In this document: positions 34,962-45,069 of the stretch, piece by piece
Layout: every line of letters starts with the position of its first letter
Numbering within the stretch: the stretch's first letter is position 1
Assembly: GCA_024516155.1 (NCBI GenBank)
Contig: JAJJXM010000009.1
Location: 558,001-622,000 of the forward strand
Length of the DNA: 64,000 nt
Direction of reading: 5' to 3'
Source: Pyronema omphalodes
Lineage: Eukaryota > Ascomycota > Pezizomycetes > Pezizales > Pyronemataceae
Program-made: the position numbers and the translations under genes
Notes under the pieces: model-generated
What the model was told of the DNA's origin: nothing
The model's database searches: none
What the model saw: the letters and a program-made list of their open reading frames with translations, nothing else

Positions 34962-37900
34962 ATGGGGGACGAGGTGAAAATCGACAAGCAGCTCTTCCAC
35001 ACCCGCCTAGGCAACTTCATTTCAACATGGAAGGACACCAAGAAGAATGAAGCCTTTGCGGGCGCGGAATCTATCGTTGTCGTTATGGGAAAGACGGAAG
35101 AGGGCCCTTACTCTAAATCATTGTCTTTGCACGTAAGTTTACCCTTCCAGTATCTCAATTCAGGGTTGCTGATGGGTGTAGTTTTGGTTGCTTGGATACG
35201 AGTTCCCGGCTACCCTCTTTTTGATTACGCCAGAAAAGTTCTACGTCGTTACTACGGCCAAGAAAGGTTTGCTTCACGTGCCTTACCTTGGTATCACTGA
35301 GCTGACCAAGTTCGACAGCGAAACATCTCGAGGCGCTAAACGGAGGAAAGATCCCGGTTGAGTTCCTGATTAGAGGAAAGGATGAAGCGGAAAATAAGAA
35401 GCAGTTCGAGCAGATTTGCGAGATTATGAAGAAGACCGGAAAGAAAGTTGGAATTCTTGGAAAGGACCAGGCACAAGGACCATTCGCAAAGGCATGGAAG
35501 GAGTCTTACAACCCCAAGGAGCTCGGACTTGAGGAGGTCGATGTCAGCGCCGCATTTTCACAGATCATGGCTGTCAAGGATGAGGCGGAATTGAAGATCA
35601 TGCGTGCCTCATCAAGGGCGCTTGTTGGAATTACCAAGGACTACTTTATCGACGAGATGTCGAAGATCATTGACGAGGAGAAGAAGGTCACACACGAAGC
35701 TCTGTCAAGGAAAGTTGAGGCCAAGATCGATGACGAGAAGTTCTTCAAAAACAAAGCCCTTAAGTTGGGCGATGATTTTGACACTTCACAACTTGACTGG
35801 ACTGTTGGCCCTGTCATTCAGAGTGGTGGAAAATACGACTTGAAGCAGAACGCACAATCTGACGATAATCCTCTTCACGCCGGTATTATTCTAGCGTCAA
35901 TGGGTCTCCGTTATAAGTCGTACTCTGCTCAAATCGCCAGAACCTACCTCATTGACCCCACCAAAGTACGTAACCCACCCCACTTGGCGCCAACCTATCT
36001 AACAAGATTGTAGTCACAAGAGAAGTACTACAGCTTCTTGACCGACCTTCAGTGGCGAGTGTTAACCGAGCTTCGTGATGGTGCCGTCTGCAAAGATATC
36101 TACAACAAAGCTATTCAGACCATCAAGTCCAAGCACCCTGAACTTGAGAAGCACTTCCTCAAGACCGTTGGATTCGGTATCGGTATCGAGGCTCGTGATG
36201 GCAACCTTCTTATCGGCCCTAAGAGCACTCGTGTTCTCAAGGACGGAATGACACTCTGTGTAACAGTGGGATTCAGCGACCTTGAGAATCCTAAGCCCCA
36301 GGACGCAAAGAGCAAGAACTACAGCTTGCTTTTGACCGATACCGTGAGAATTACTCAAGGTGACCCATTGGTTTTCACCGGTGGATGTCCCAAGGATCTC
36401 AAGGAGGCTGCATTCTACTTTAAGGATGAGGAGCCGGAGGTTAAGCCCAAGGTTGAAAAGAAGACTATCCGCGCGGCAGCACCCAAGAGCACATCTGTTG
36501 TTGTCAAATCCAAGCTCCGTGGAGAGAGAAAGGAAGTTGATGATGGTGCCGAGCAGCGCCGCAAGGAGCATCAGAAGGAGTTGCAGGCTCAGCTTCAGAT
36601 CCGAGGAAAGGAAAGATTCTCTGAAGGAGGTGCAGTTGGTGACGGGAAGGGCAAGCGTCAGATCAAGCGCTTCGAGTCTTACAAACGTGAGAACCAGCTT
36701 CCTACCTCTGTCGGAGACTTGAAGATTGTCGTCGACATAAAGAACCAAACTATCATTGTTCCCGTTTTTGGAAGACCCGTTCCCTTCCACATCGCGACTA
36801 TCAAGAACGCAAGCAAGACTGAGGAAGATGACTTCACGTACTTACGTATCAACTTGTTGTCGCCTGGTCAGGGTGTTGGAAGAAAGGACGACTTGCCATT
36901 CGAGGACCCCAACGCTCACTTCCTTAGAAGTTTGACCTACCGCAGCACCGACAATAGTCGCATCGCATCTATCTGTGAAAGTATCACTGAGATGAAGAAG
37001 AATGCTACTAAAAAGGAGCAGGAGCGCAAGGAAATGGAGGATGTCGTTACGCAAGACAACCTCCGTGAGATGCGCAACCGCCGTCCTCAGCGTCTCCCAG
37101 ATGTCTTCATTCGCCCCGCGATGGACGGTAAGCGTTTGCCTGGAGAACTCGAGATTCATGAGAACGGTCTGCGGTACCAGTCCCTTCGTCAAGACCAGCG
37201 TGTGGACGTCCTTTTCAGCAACGTCAAGCATTTGTTCTTCCAGCCTTGTGCTCACGAGCTCATCGTACTCATCCATGTTCATCTTAAGGATCCCATCATG
37301 ATTGGCAAGAAGAAGACCAAGGATGTTCAGTTCTACCGTGAAGCAACTGATATTCAGTTTGATGAGACCGGAAATAGAAAGCGCAAGTACAGATATGGAG
37401 ACGAGGAGGAATTTGAGCAGGAGCAGGAGGAACGCAGACGTAGGGCTGAGCTCGACAAAGAGTTTAAGGCATTCGCCGAGAAAATCTCAGAGGCGGCCAA
37501 GAAGATCGAGGCCGGTGTGGATGTTGATGTTCCCTACCGTGAACTCGGATTTTCTGGTGTACCCTACCGTGCAAATGTCCTCTGTTCTCCTACCACTGAC
37601 GCCCTCGTCTCTCTTACCGATATGCCATTCTTGGTTATCACTTTGGACGAGATTGAGATTGCTCATTTGGAGCGTATTCAGGTGTGTTTCGTAATTCCTT
37701 GATTCTCAATAATATAGCTAACAGCAACAGTTCGGATTGAAAAACTTTGATCTTGTATTCGTGTATAAGGAGTACACAAGACCTGTAACCCACATCAACT
37801 CGATCCCCATGGAGCTTTTGGAAAACGTTAAGGAGTGGCTCGACAGCTCCAATATCGCCTATTCCGAGGGACCCCTTAACCTTAACTGGCCCACTATCAT

Positions 37901-38277
37901 GAAGACCGTGATCCAGGACCCCAAACAGTTCTTCGCCGATGGAGGTTGGAGCTTCCTTGCTTCTGAAACCGACGATGAGGACGGAGATGAGGAGGAAGAA
38001 GAGTCCGAGTTTGAGGCCTCGGATTTCGGAGAGGAATCCGATGGTTCTGATTCCGAGGAGAGCGACTTCAGTGCAGGTGACGATGCCAGTGCTGACGAAG
38101 GCTCTGATGCTTCGGATGTAGAGTCTGGTGGTAAGAACTACCTTTTCCTTAATATTGCGAAGTCAGTCACTAACAACCATGCTAGATGATTGGGACGAAA
38201 TGGAGGAAGAAGAAGAGAAGAATGAGAAGCGCAGTAAAGCAGAGGAGAAAGATGGAGGAAAGAAGAGAAAGAGGTAA
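34962..38277 (+). CDS. SPT16: FACT histone chaperone large subunit Spt16
   Basis: Large subunit of FACT, which with Pob3 disassembles and rebuilds nucleosomes during transcription and replication in the nucleus. Model: exons 34962-35132, 35182-35266, 35319-35965, 36014-37681, 37731-38130 and 38186-38277; 1020 aa, close to yeast Spt16. The N-terminal aminopeptidase-like domain starts [18 protein letters not shown] and includes [20 protein letters not shown]. The middle contains GDPLVFTGG, the linker [14 protein letters not shown] and the tandem pleckstrin-like region with [20 protein letters not shown] and [20 protein letters not shown]. The tail after about residue 930 is very acidic (runs of Asp, Glu and Ser) and ends in a Lys/Arg nuclear signal (GGKKRKR). 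The final intron lies inside the acidic tail. The last exon is only 92 nt. Confidence 0.95.
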
Positions 38278-38609
38278 ACAACAAAAAGTTTATAAACGAA
38301 GAGTATGATTATTGTATGATATTTCGGTTTTAATCCGTCTTTGTTTTTGGGAGAAAGAGATTACGCGGTTTATCTGGTCATGTTTAGCAAAGGACGAAAT
38401 TAATTGAATGGCGGGTTGCTCTTTATATACCATATCTGCATCTTTCCATTAATTAAACACGCTCATCATGATAATCCCGGACTGCTTGCCGCGCTGCGCG
38501 TCGCGTACTCTAGAGTAGAGCCCCGCTAGAACCCCGCACCTGCATATCATCAATCTATCTTGACGTCAGCACCCGAACTCCATCTCAATCTGCCATCAAC
38601 GAAACCAAA
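38278..38609. other. Intergenic, SPT16 to hydrolase gene
   Basis: 332 bp. SPT16 3' flank, then the hydrolase promoter. A short GC-rich stretch (gcgctgcgcgtcgcg) lies near 38490. No gene. Confidence 0.5.
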
Positions 38610-39583
38610 ATGCTCATTAAAGAATATTACGAAGATGTTGCCACCAATGTTGAGGCTGGCCCTATGCGTATCCACTTCTTCCGCCCTGTAATCCCCTACT
38701 ACCCCGATGCCAAATTCCCCGGTGTCGTAGTCTTTAGCGAAATTTACCAAGGTATATCATCTGCCTTCCTTTCAAACTCATTTACTAACCCCTAACCTCA
38801 CAGTCACTGGTCCAGTTGCCCGCCTTGCCCGCCAAATCGCGGGGCAGGGCTACATTGTCGCTGCTCCCAGCAGCTACCACGGACACGTTGGTCCCGAGCC
38901 CTTAGCCTATGACGGCCCTGGTACCGACCTTGGAAACGATTTGAAGGTCACTAAGACCGTTGAATCGTATGATGAAGATGCCACTCTTAGCATCGATGCA
39001 TTGATTAACTCGCCGTTCTGTAACGGAAAGATTGGTGCCACTGGAATGTGTCTTGGAGGTCACCTTGCTTTTAGATGTGCTATGGATCCTAGAGTTTCTG
39101 CTGCGGTTTGCTATTTTGCTACCGATATCCATGGAGGAACTTTGGGCAAGGGTATGAAGGATAATTCTCTTGAGAGAGTAAGGAATAAGCATATTAAGGG
39201 AGAGTTGGCGATGGTGAGTGGTTGAATGAGGTGAGATTGGGATGGTGAACGCTGATTATGTACAGATTTTTGGAAAGTTGGATAACCATGTCCCTCCTGA
39301 GGGAAGGGACTTGATTAGGAAGACTTTGCATGAGTCTGGAACGAGGTTCAGCTTCTACGAGTTTGCGTGGGCACAGCATGCGTAAGTAATCTCTCCTTTG
39401 AATGTCTGAGTAAAAAGCTAATTGGAGGATAGGTTTATTCGTGATGAGTTCTCAAAGGATAGATATGACCCTGCTATCACCAAGGTTTGTTTTGAGATTT
39501 TGTTGGAGCTTTTCGGAAGAGTTTTGAAGACGGATTTGGGAGCGTTTAATGCCAGTTCATTTGCAGTTGAGAACCGCTGTTAA
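38610..39583 (+). CDS. Dienelactone-hydrolase-family enzyme
   Basis: Alpha/beta hydrolase of the dienelactone hydrolase family; family members open dienelactones or related cyclic esters in aromatic degradation, but the substrate here is unknown. Model: exons 38610-38751, 38804-39213, 39266-39381 and 39433-39583; 272 aa. The cysteine-type nucleophile elbow is G-M-C130-L-G-G, Asp190 is in GKLDNHVP, and His222 is in WAQHAF. These form the expected Cys-Asp-His triad. EIYQVTGPVARLARQIAGQGYIVAAPSSYH is the family's N-terminal core. No signal peptide is visible, so it is probably cytosolic. Introns are 52, 52 and 51 nt. It closes the co-oriented gene block. Confidence 0.88.
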
Positions 39584-40150
39584 GCGAAAATAGACTGTAG
39601 TGGGGAAAGGGCAGAGTGTATGGGATATGTAGATAAACTACAGGCATATATGAATTACAATACCAAATGAATGACTGGAAAAAACGATGTTGATGTTGGA
39701 ATATTCCGGAATACGTGATATGCCAACTACACCAGCACTAGTGATTTGAGCAAAAGAGTGTTGTGGTGCTAATATCTATCAGTAATTGTACCGCCATCAT
39801 CAACTTCCACCTCTTTATTCTCATTTTTTTTTGTCGATTATTCGTAAATGTGAAGTTCTTTTTTCGTAATCTATACAACGAGAAAAATGCCATATGACTC
39901 GCGTCACAATACTTAGGCGCTAATCCTAACTGCATTCCAGGCCTCATAGTCAATGCGTTATTGGCTACCAATATGCGTCTTTTGGGGACTCGGGAGGAAT
40001 TTCCTTGGTATCGTACCGAGCCTCGCACCACGTCAAAACATTATTCTCCTGTTATTTTTACCAAGATAATCACAGTGTTGGAACCCCAAGAATCTCGTCA
40101 TTGCTTCGCTCAATCAGACATTTATAGAATGTCCTTTGAGGCAGAGATGG

Positions 40151-40216
40151 CACTGACCGGGTCAGTGACCGGAGGGTCAGTAAAGGTACTGACCGGGGGT
40201 TAGTAACGGGTCAGCA
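40151..40216. repeat. Degenerate ACTGACCGG / GGGTCAG repeats
   Basis: At least four imperfect copies of a (c)tgaccggg/gggtcagta element occur in 66 bp, in both orientations in part. They are too short to class. Confidence 0.6.
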
Positions 40217-41696
40217 GGATTAAGGTTAAGGTTACGGATGTTAGATCTCGAGAATATTCGAGGATAGTTGGATAACATGAGTAAGGAGGACGGAATAATG
40301 GACAGTGCGGGAAATATATGTAGGAATATATGTAGGATTGGATGATGTGCTAGCATAGGAAATGAAATAACAGACCTATACTTGTTTATAGATTAAATAT
40401 GGAATTAAATTTAAGTTAGGCACGAGCACTTTTTTCTGGTTCACTGCAGTCTACTCCCAGGGCAGACAGCCGTGGCCGTTGCGGCATCATGAACCATCAC
40501 ACGAACATGTGCTTCGGAATTCTTGGCTTCACCACCGGGGCGATCAACCCCCCGGATGACTACATTGATTGCGTCAAGTCAGCACTCTAAGAAGCCCGAG
40601 CTCTCCGTGCGGAAATCTTTGTTAAATAGAGTGAATGAAATAATCTTGAGTTTTCTAGACATTGCATTCGATACTGTCGCAATCAAGTTGATTGAAAGTT
40701 TTGTTTCACGCTTCACAATCGGTGGGTGTTAACGAAGTATCATGCAACTATATAAGTTCTTTGGAAGAATGGCGTATTTAAGCTGCATCTGAGAATGGCT
40801 CTTGGAGACTTTTGTGTTTCGGTCTTGGTATAACAGCTATTCTCGAGATGTAACTAACCAAGACCTAGCTTGTTTATGTACATACATGTATACATGGCTC
40901 TGGAAAATCCGTGATTAGACGAACTAAAATGGCTTACTACGACCACCAGCAATAAAGCCCATATCAACTCCATCAGGCTCCTCGTATAGACAAAGTAGCG
41001 AGGCTCTACGAGGACTGTCGAGAGCATGAGTGGAAGTTTGGTTATGCCAATAGCACTTTGGCGAGGTGTAACAGGCGTGATAAACGAAATTATGAAGAGG
41101 CTTGTAGTTCTCGTCCGCTAGATAGCTAAGCTTAAGGTATTCTATGTATCAGTAGAAGATGATGTATCACAATGAAATAACCTGGAATGTCAACTCGGCA
41201 ATACACCTGCATTTAACTAGAGATGATCTTAAAATAAGATATTGCTGGGACCCATCGTTGCAATTGAAGACAATTGGTTTTCTGGATGCCGCAATTAATC
41301 TGATAGCCGTACCCCAAAAAGTTAAACCCTTTACCCTCCTTATCTGAACAGTTCCTCACGTGTGTATTCCTTACTTCCTGTCATACTCAGTTACTTTTCT
41401 ATTTTTCATACAAATAAATGAAATATTCTAAAAACCAGTGTAGAAAAAATGGTTATTGTTATTGACCAACGAATCATTTGTCACCATATTTCAAGTCATA
41501 TAAAAGCCAATTTATATTACTCAAAACGAGTCTCCTCTATAGGTCCTCCTCTTTTCCTGACCTAACCTCGACCCCTCAACTCTACGCTTCAACCACATCT
41601 CATTGGTATCACCCCCTTCCGCTTCGCCTGCCGTCTACCATTTTCCTCTTGGCACAACAATGCCGCACTTGGCAACTAATCGGCGAAACTCTGAGC

Positions 41697-42288
41697 TCCA
41701 GCTACCCGGCTCCACCCAACATATAAATACCCCCCATCCTCCCCACCCTCTTCTCTCCTCACCGACGACGACAACAAGACCGACCGTGGCAACCTTCAGC
41801 ACCCGGCGGTTCGACACCCTCTATTCGATCTCCGTCTGGGAGTCATAGGGCGCGGCGGACCTGGAGTAACTAACTTTGTGAAGAGGAGGACAGCAGGGGA
41901 AGTGCCGTCTGGGGGATAGTGCCTACTGAGGGAGTGCCTACTGAGGGAGTGCCTACTGAGGGAGTGCCATCTGGGGGAAGTGCCATCTGGGGGAGTGCCA
42001 TCTGGGGGAGTGCCATCTGGGGGGTGGGCCGGTTTACATGTTTGGGTGATTCCAGCATGGTTTCCCACGGCAGCCTCGGGTTTCAATCCCGGAATGCCCG
42101 ATATTGTTTCTTTGCCTGAGGGGAAAGAGCGAGATCGGGAGATTGCAAGCCAGAACAAAGAATTCCTGAGTTCATGGGTTCATTATATGGGGTTGAGGGG
42201 TTGTAATGAAGTATGTAGATTAACGTATAAGAACCCAAGGGTCGAGCATCTCATTACGAGTGATGAGACATGGTTAGAAGGTGGTTGA
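41697..42288 (+). pseudogene. Possible decayed P-loop-type gene fragment with VPSGG/VPTEG minisatellite
   Basis: Frame 1 is open from 41697 to the TAG at 41917-41919 and reads FDLRLGVIGRGGPGVTNF just after 41821, then VKRRTAGEVPSGG. This has the layout of a Walker A loop (GxxGxGKS/T) in AIG1-like GTPases, but Val replaces the catalytic Lys. Eight 15-bp units coding VPSGG or VPTEG follow, with a 2-nt and a 1-nt insertion breaking and restoring the frame. Downstream (42022-42288, same frame) the DNA encodes PAWFPTAASGFNPGMPDIVS and REIASQNKEFLSSWVHYMG before a TGA. There is no usable start codon. The GTPase assignment is inference; it may simply be chance-open DNA. Confidence 0.25.
41902..42021 (+). 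repeat. 15-bp minisatellite, two unit types
   Basis: Order of units: gtgccgtctggggga, then ta, three gtgcctactgaggga, one gtgccatctggggga, then a, and three more of the last type, the final one ending ggg. In the frame of the flanks these spell VPSGG and VPTEG. The 2-nt and 1-nt insertions put stop or alternative frames between blocks. Confidence 0.9.
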
Positions 42289-43406
42289 TGGTCGACCTTC
42301 AACCGCTTTTCCCGAAGCCTCAATTGACGTCTAGCTAGAGTACATTTTGTGTAGTGTAAATCACACCACAATTGTTCTGGTATTGGCACACTACCAATTT
42401 TTAATGATACCCATATTCAACTCCCAATCCAACCAACCATTCCGACCAGTTCTTCAAATCATTTCTACTATACACATCACTCCGCTCTCCATCTCGGCAG
42501 TGCAAAGCCCCAGAGAAAATACAATAGCTGAATAAATAAAAACGAATGCTTCATAAAAGTCCTCTAACCTAATCATATGCCTGCTTACAAGACACAATGT
42601 AACAGACAATTATTGTAATACCACCACTATCTTTTCATGTTTTGGGAGTAACCGTGAAATGGGAACACTTTCATGCTAATACACAATACTGTTCGTCTAT
42701 GTATGTAAGTATGCCTTTCAAATCAATATCTGCACGGTTTTCAAGAATAATGTAGACTATTACCTCATAGTTCCTCCATTAGAAAGCTGATACGGTACAC
42801 TCTGGAGTTGAGCTTGAGCTCAAGTAATCCTCACCTGAGGGATTGAATTTATGTTACACAGTAATAATTGGCAAAATACTGATGGTAATTGCACCACAAG
42901 AATATTTCAACAAAGTGCGTCACCTAATATCACTCCCGCGTGCTCAAAATAGAATGTCCAATCTCGGTTCTGACCGATCGATGATCACCGCGCCTTAACG
43001 CTTTTGGTGTTACGTGCATGTGAACTTGCACTAATCAACCTCGCCCCGACCTCGGTTCCCTCATCCTCACCGAGCTTACTTGGCATAGCGACGACCAAAC
43101 AGACAAGGAGCCGCCTCCCCTTACCAGATTACCCAGGTCATCAACACCAATTGACGTGTTGAATCGCCACTCCGCCAACACCAGACTCGTCTGTTCGCGA
43201 TCGCAAAGTCAGCAAGCCAGCAAAGCAGCAGCAAGCAAAGTGCAAAGTCAGCAGAGTCAGGAATTCCAGCCAGCAAAGTTCAGCAAGGCTCAACGAAGCA
43301 AAACAGCAAAGCATCGCGCGACTCCAGTAAGGCCCACACCAGCGCAGCCATAGAAGCTCGAAACAGCAAAGCAGCAAGTCAGCACCACAAAAAACCTATC
43401 GAAATA

Positions 43407-44750
43407 ATGGCGGCGCGATTAAACAAAACCACCCAACTCTATGCCGATTTTATCACCAAAAATGCTGGCGCAGTTTCACAAATCGAGAGTGCTCTTAGGA
43501 GTCTAACTTATATCGTTCCTGGTAAGCCATAATTTCCCCACGATATCCATAGTCCGATATCCCTTCTTGTAGGGCTGAACGCGCACACGTCATAATGCTT
43601 CACCTTAACTATACTCTACGCCCCTTCACAAAATGTCATAAGCTATCACGATGCGAGAAAATATGATACTAAACATAACCCTTCTTCATCTCCAGCACGT
43701 TTCCAAGACGCCGAACTCGCCTCCGAAGCTGTCCACTCCTCTATTTCCCTCCTCAGTCTCTACCATGACTCCCTCCTCGCCCGCTCCATCTCCTCCTCAA
43801 CATCCAACAAACCCGCCGACAAACCCACCCCTCACAACCGCTACACCCGTTTCTGGACCAAGCAGTCCCCCTCTTACCGCCGCCTCGCGCTCCTAATAAC
43901 CATAATCCAATATACCGAGCTCCTTTGGGAGATGACCAGTCAGCGTCGCGGACAGCAAACAAAATGGCGAGTCATTGTGACACTCGAAGCAGCAAAAGCC
44001 ATCTGTCGTCTATGGCTATTGAAGCTCACCCAGAGCCGGCCCTTGTTAACCCCTCCCTTGCCGGAGCGGGAGCTCATCCCAGAAGAAGAGGAGAACCTAG
44101 GACCTGTTGACATCTCAGGCGACAACTCGGACGCCGACTCGATTGCTGAGAAGAAGCCAGAAGAGCCCTGGCAAATGCCCCGAACCGGGCTCTCGCTTCC
44201 TTCTCTACCAGACCCGAATAAAATCTCCCAATACTTGCTATCCAAAGTCCTAACACCAGAGGATGTTAAGCCCCCGCAGCAGCTGTTGCATAGGGTTAAA
44301 GGACTGGGATACTTAGCGGAGGTGGTCTATATTATCCGTCCGGTTGTGTATGCGGTAGCTTTGATGAAGATGAGGAACGACAAGAAGAGCTGGACGCCCT
44401 GGTTATTGGGATTCTCATTGGAGTTTATGGCACGCCAGTTGAGGAAGAGGGAATTGGAGCAGGGTGTACCGGGAGGTCTCAGGGGACTCACTGGGCTGGA
44501 GAAGGATGAGCTTAGCAGGAGAGCCTATGCTATGGCTTGGTGGGGAGTCAGAGGTGCGGCTTATGAGAATGTCACTGGGTAAGTCAAGTCCGATTTTTTT
44601 TTCGATGGGAGGGAGCACCCGGGATGAGTGATGGAGGATGAAGGTGATGAAGAGTCATGGCAATGGCGCGAAATCACGGGATGGAGATGTCATGCGTACG
44701 CGGGCCCATGCAATGCCTGGAAATCACAGAAATGTGATATCTCAGTTTTC

Positions 44751-44781
<31 letters not shown>

Positions 44782-45069
44782 GAAAAACATGGCATTCATC
44801 CCCCTCATCTCCATCTCTTCGCCATCACCTCCATCATCACTATCAAAACCCGGATGACAATCCATGACTCCTTCCTACTCTTCATCCACAATCACAGTCA
44901 ATCACTACCGAAACACAAAAAAAAACGAACTAACATAAACCGCAGACCAATCCTCAAAAACCTCTCGGACAAACTTAACAACCAACCAGTCCTCGGACTT
45001 CTCGGAGGAATCCTAGCCGATTACCAATACCTTTGGGATAACTACTATTTCAGCAGCGCAACACTATAA
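43407..45069 (+). CDS. PEX16: Peroxin 16 (Pex16), peroxisomal membrane biogenesis
   Basis: Integral or peripheral peroxisomal membrane protein needed for membrane-protein insertion and, in fungi such as Yarrowia and Penicillium, for peroxisome number and size. Model: exons 43407-43521, 43696-44578 and 44946-45069; 373 aa. The N-terminal half has the Pex16 core SLTYIVPARFQDAELASEAV, LLSLYHDSLLAR, NRYTRFWTKQSPSYRRLAL and EYTELLWEM, then KWRVIVTLEAAKAICRLWLL. An acidic insert (about residues 205-235) separates this from GYLAEVVYIIRPVVYAVALM and KKSWTPWLLGFSLEFMARQL. The C-terminus is GLLGGILADYQYLWDNYYF. Intron 2 is 367 nt and includes a T17A14 block. The upstream leader is cagcaa-rich. Its presence argues for a filamentous ascomycete. 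Confidence 0.92.
44751..44781. repeat. T17-A14 palindromic tract inside PEX16 intron 2
   Basis: Seventeen T directly followed by fourteen A. The transcript can fold into a 14-bp U-A hairpin within the intron (44579-44945). It may bring the splice sites closer or be slippage-prone; no direct evidence of either. Confidence 0.9.

Larger units (their letters stand above)
39584..43406. other. Gene-poor intergenic region with decayed coding-like stretches
   Basis: About 3.8 kb. It contains actgaccgg/gggtcag repeats (40151-40216), a frame-broken pentapeptide minisatellite (41902-42021) with coding-like flanks, and a cagcaa-rich stretch just before PEX16 (43200-43380). No intact gene is seen. Confidence 0.6.

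Noticed and set aside
36062..36790. 242-codon minus-strand frame opposite SPT16, and 52281-53201 opposite the UBP gene
   Set aside because: Both are antisense to strongly supported coding exons and show no domain.
40484..40590. Short frame MCFGILGFTTGAINPPDDYI then DCVKSAL (about 40508-40590)
   Set aside because: Only 27 codons, overlapped by a second open frame, with no splice partners; kept as chance.
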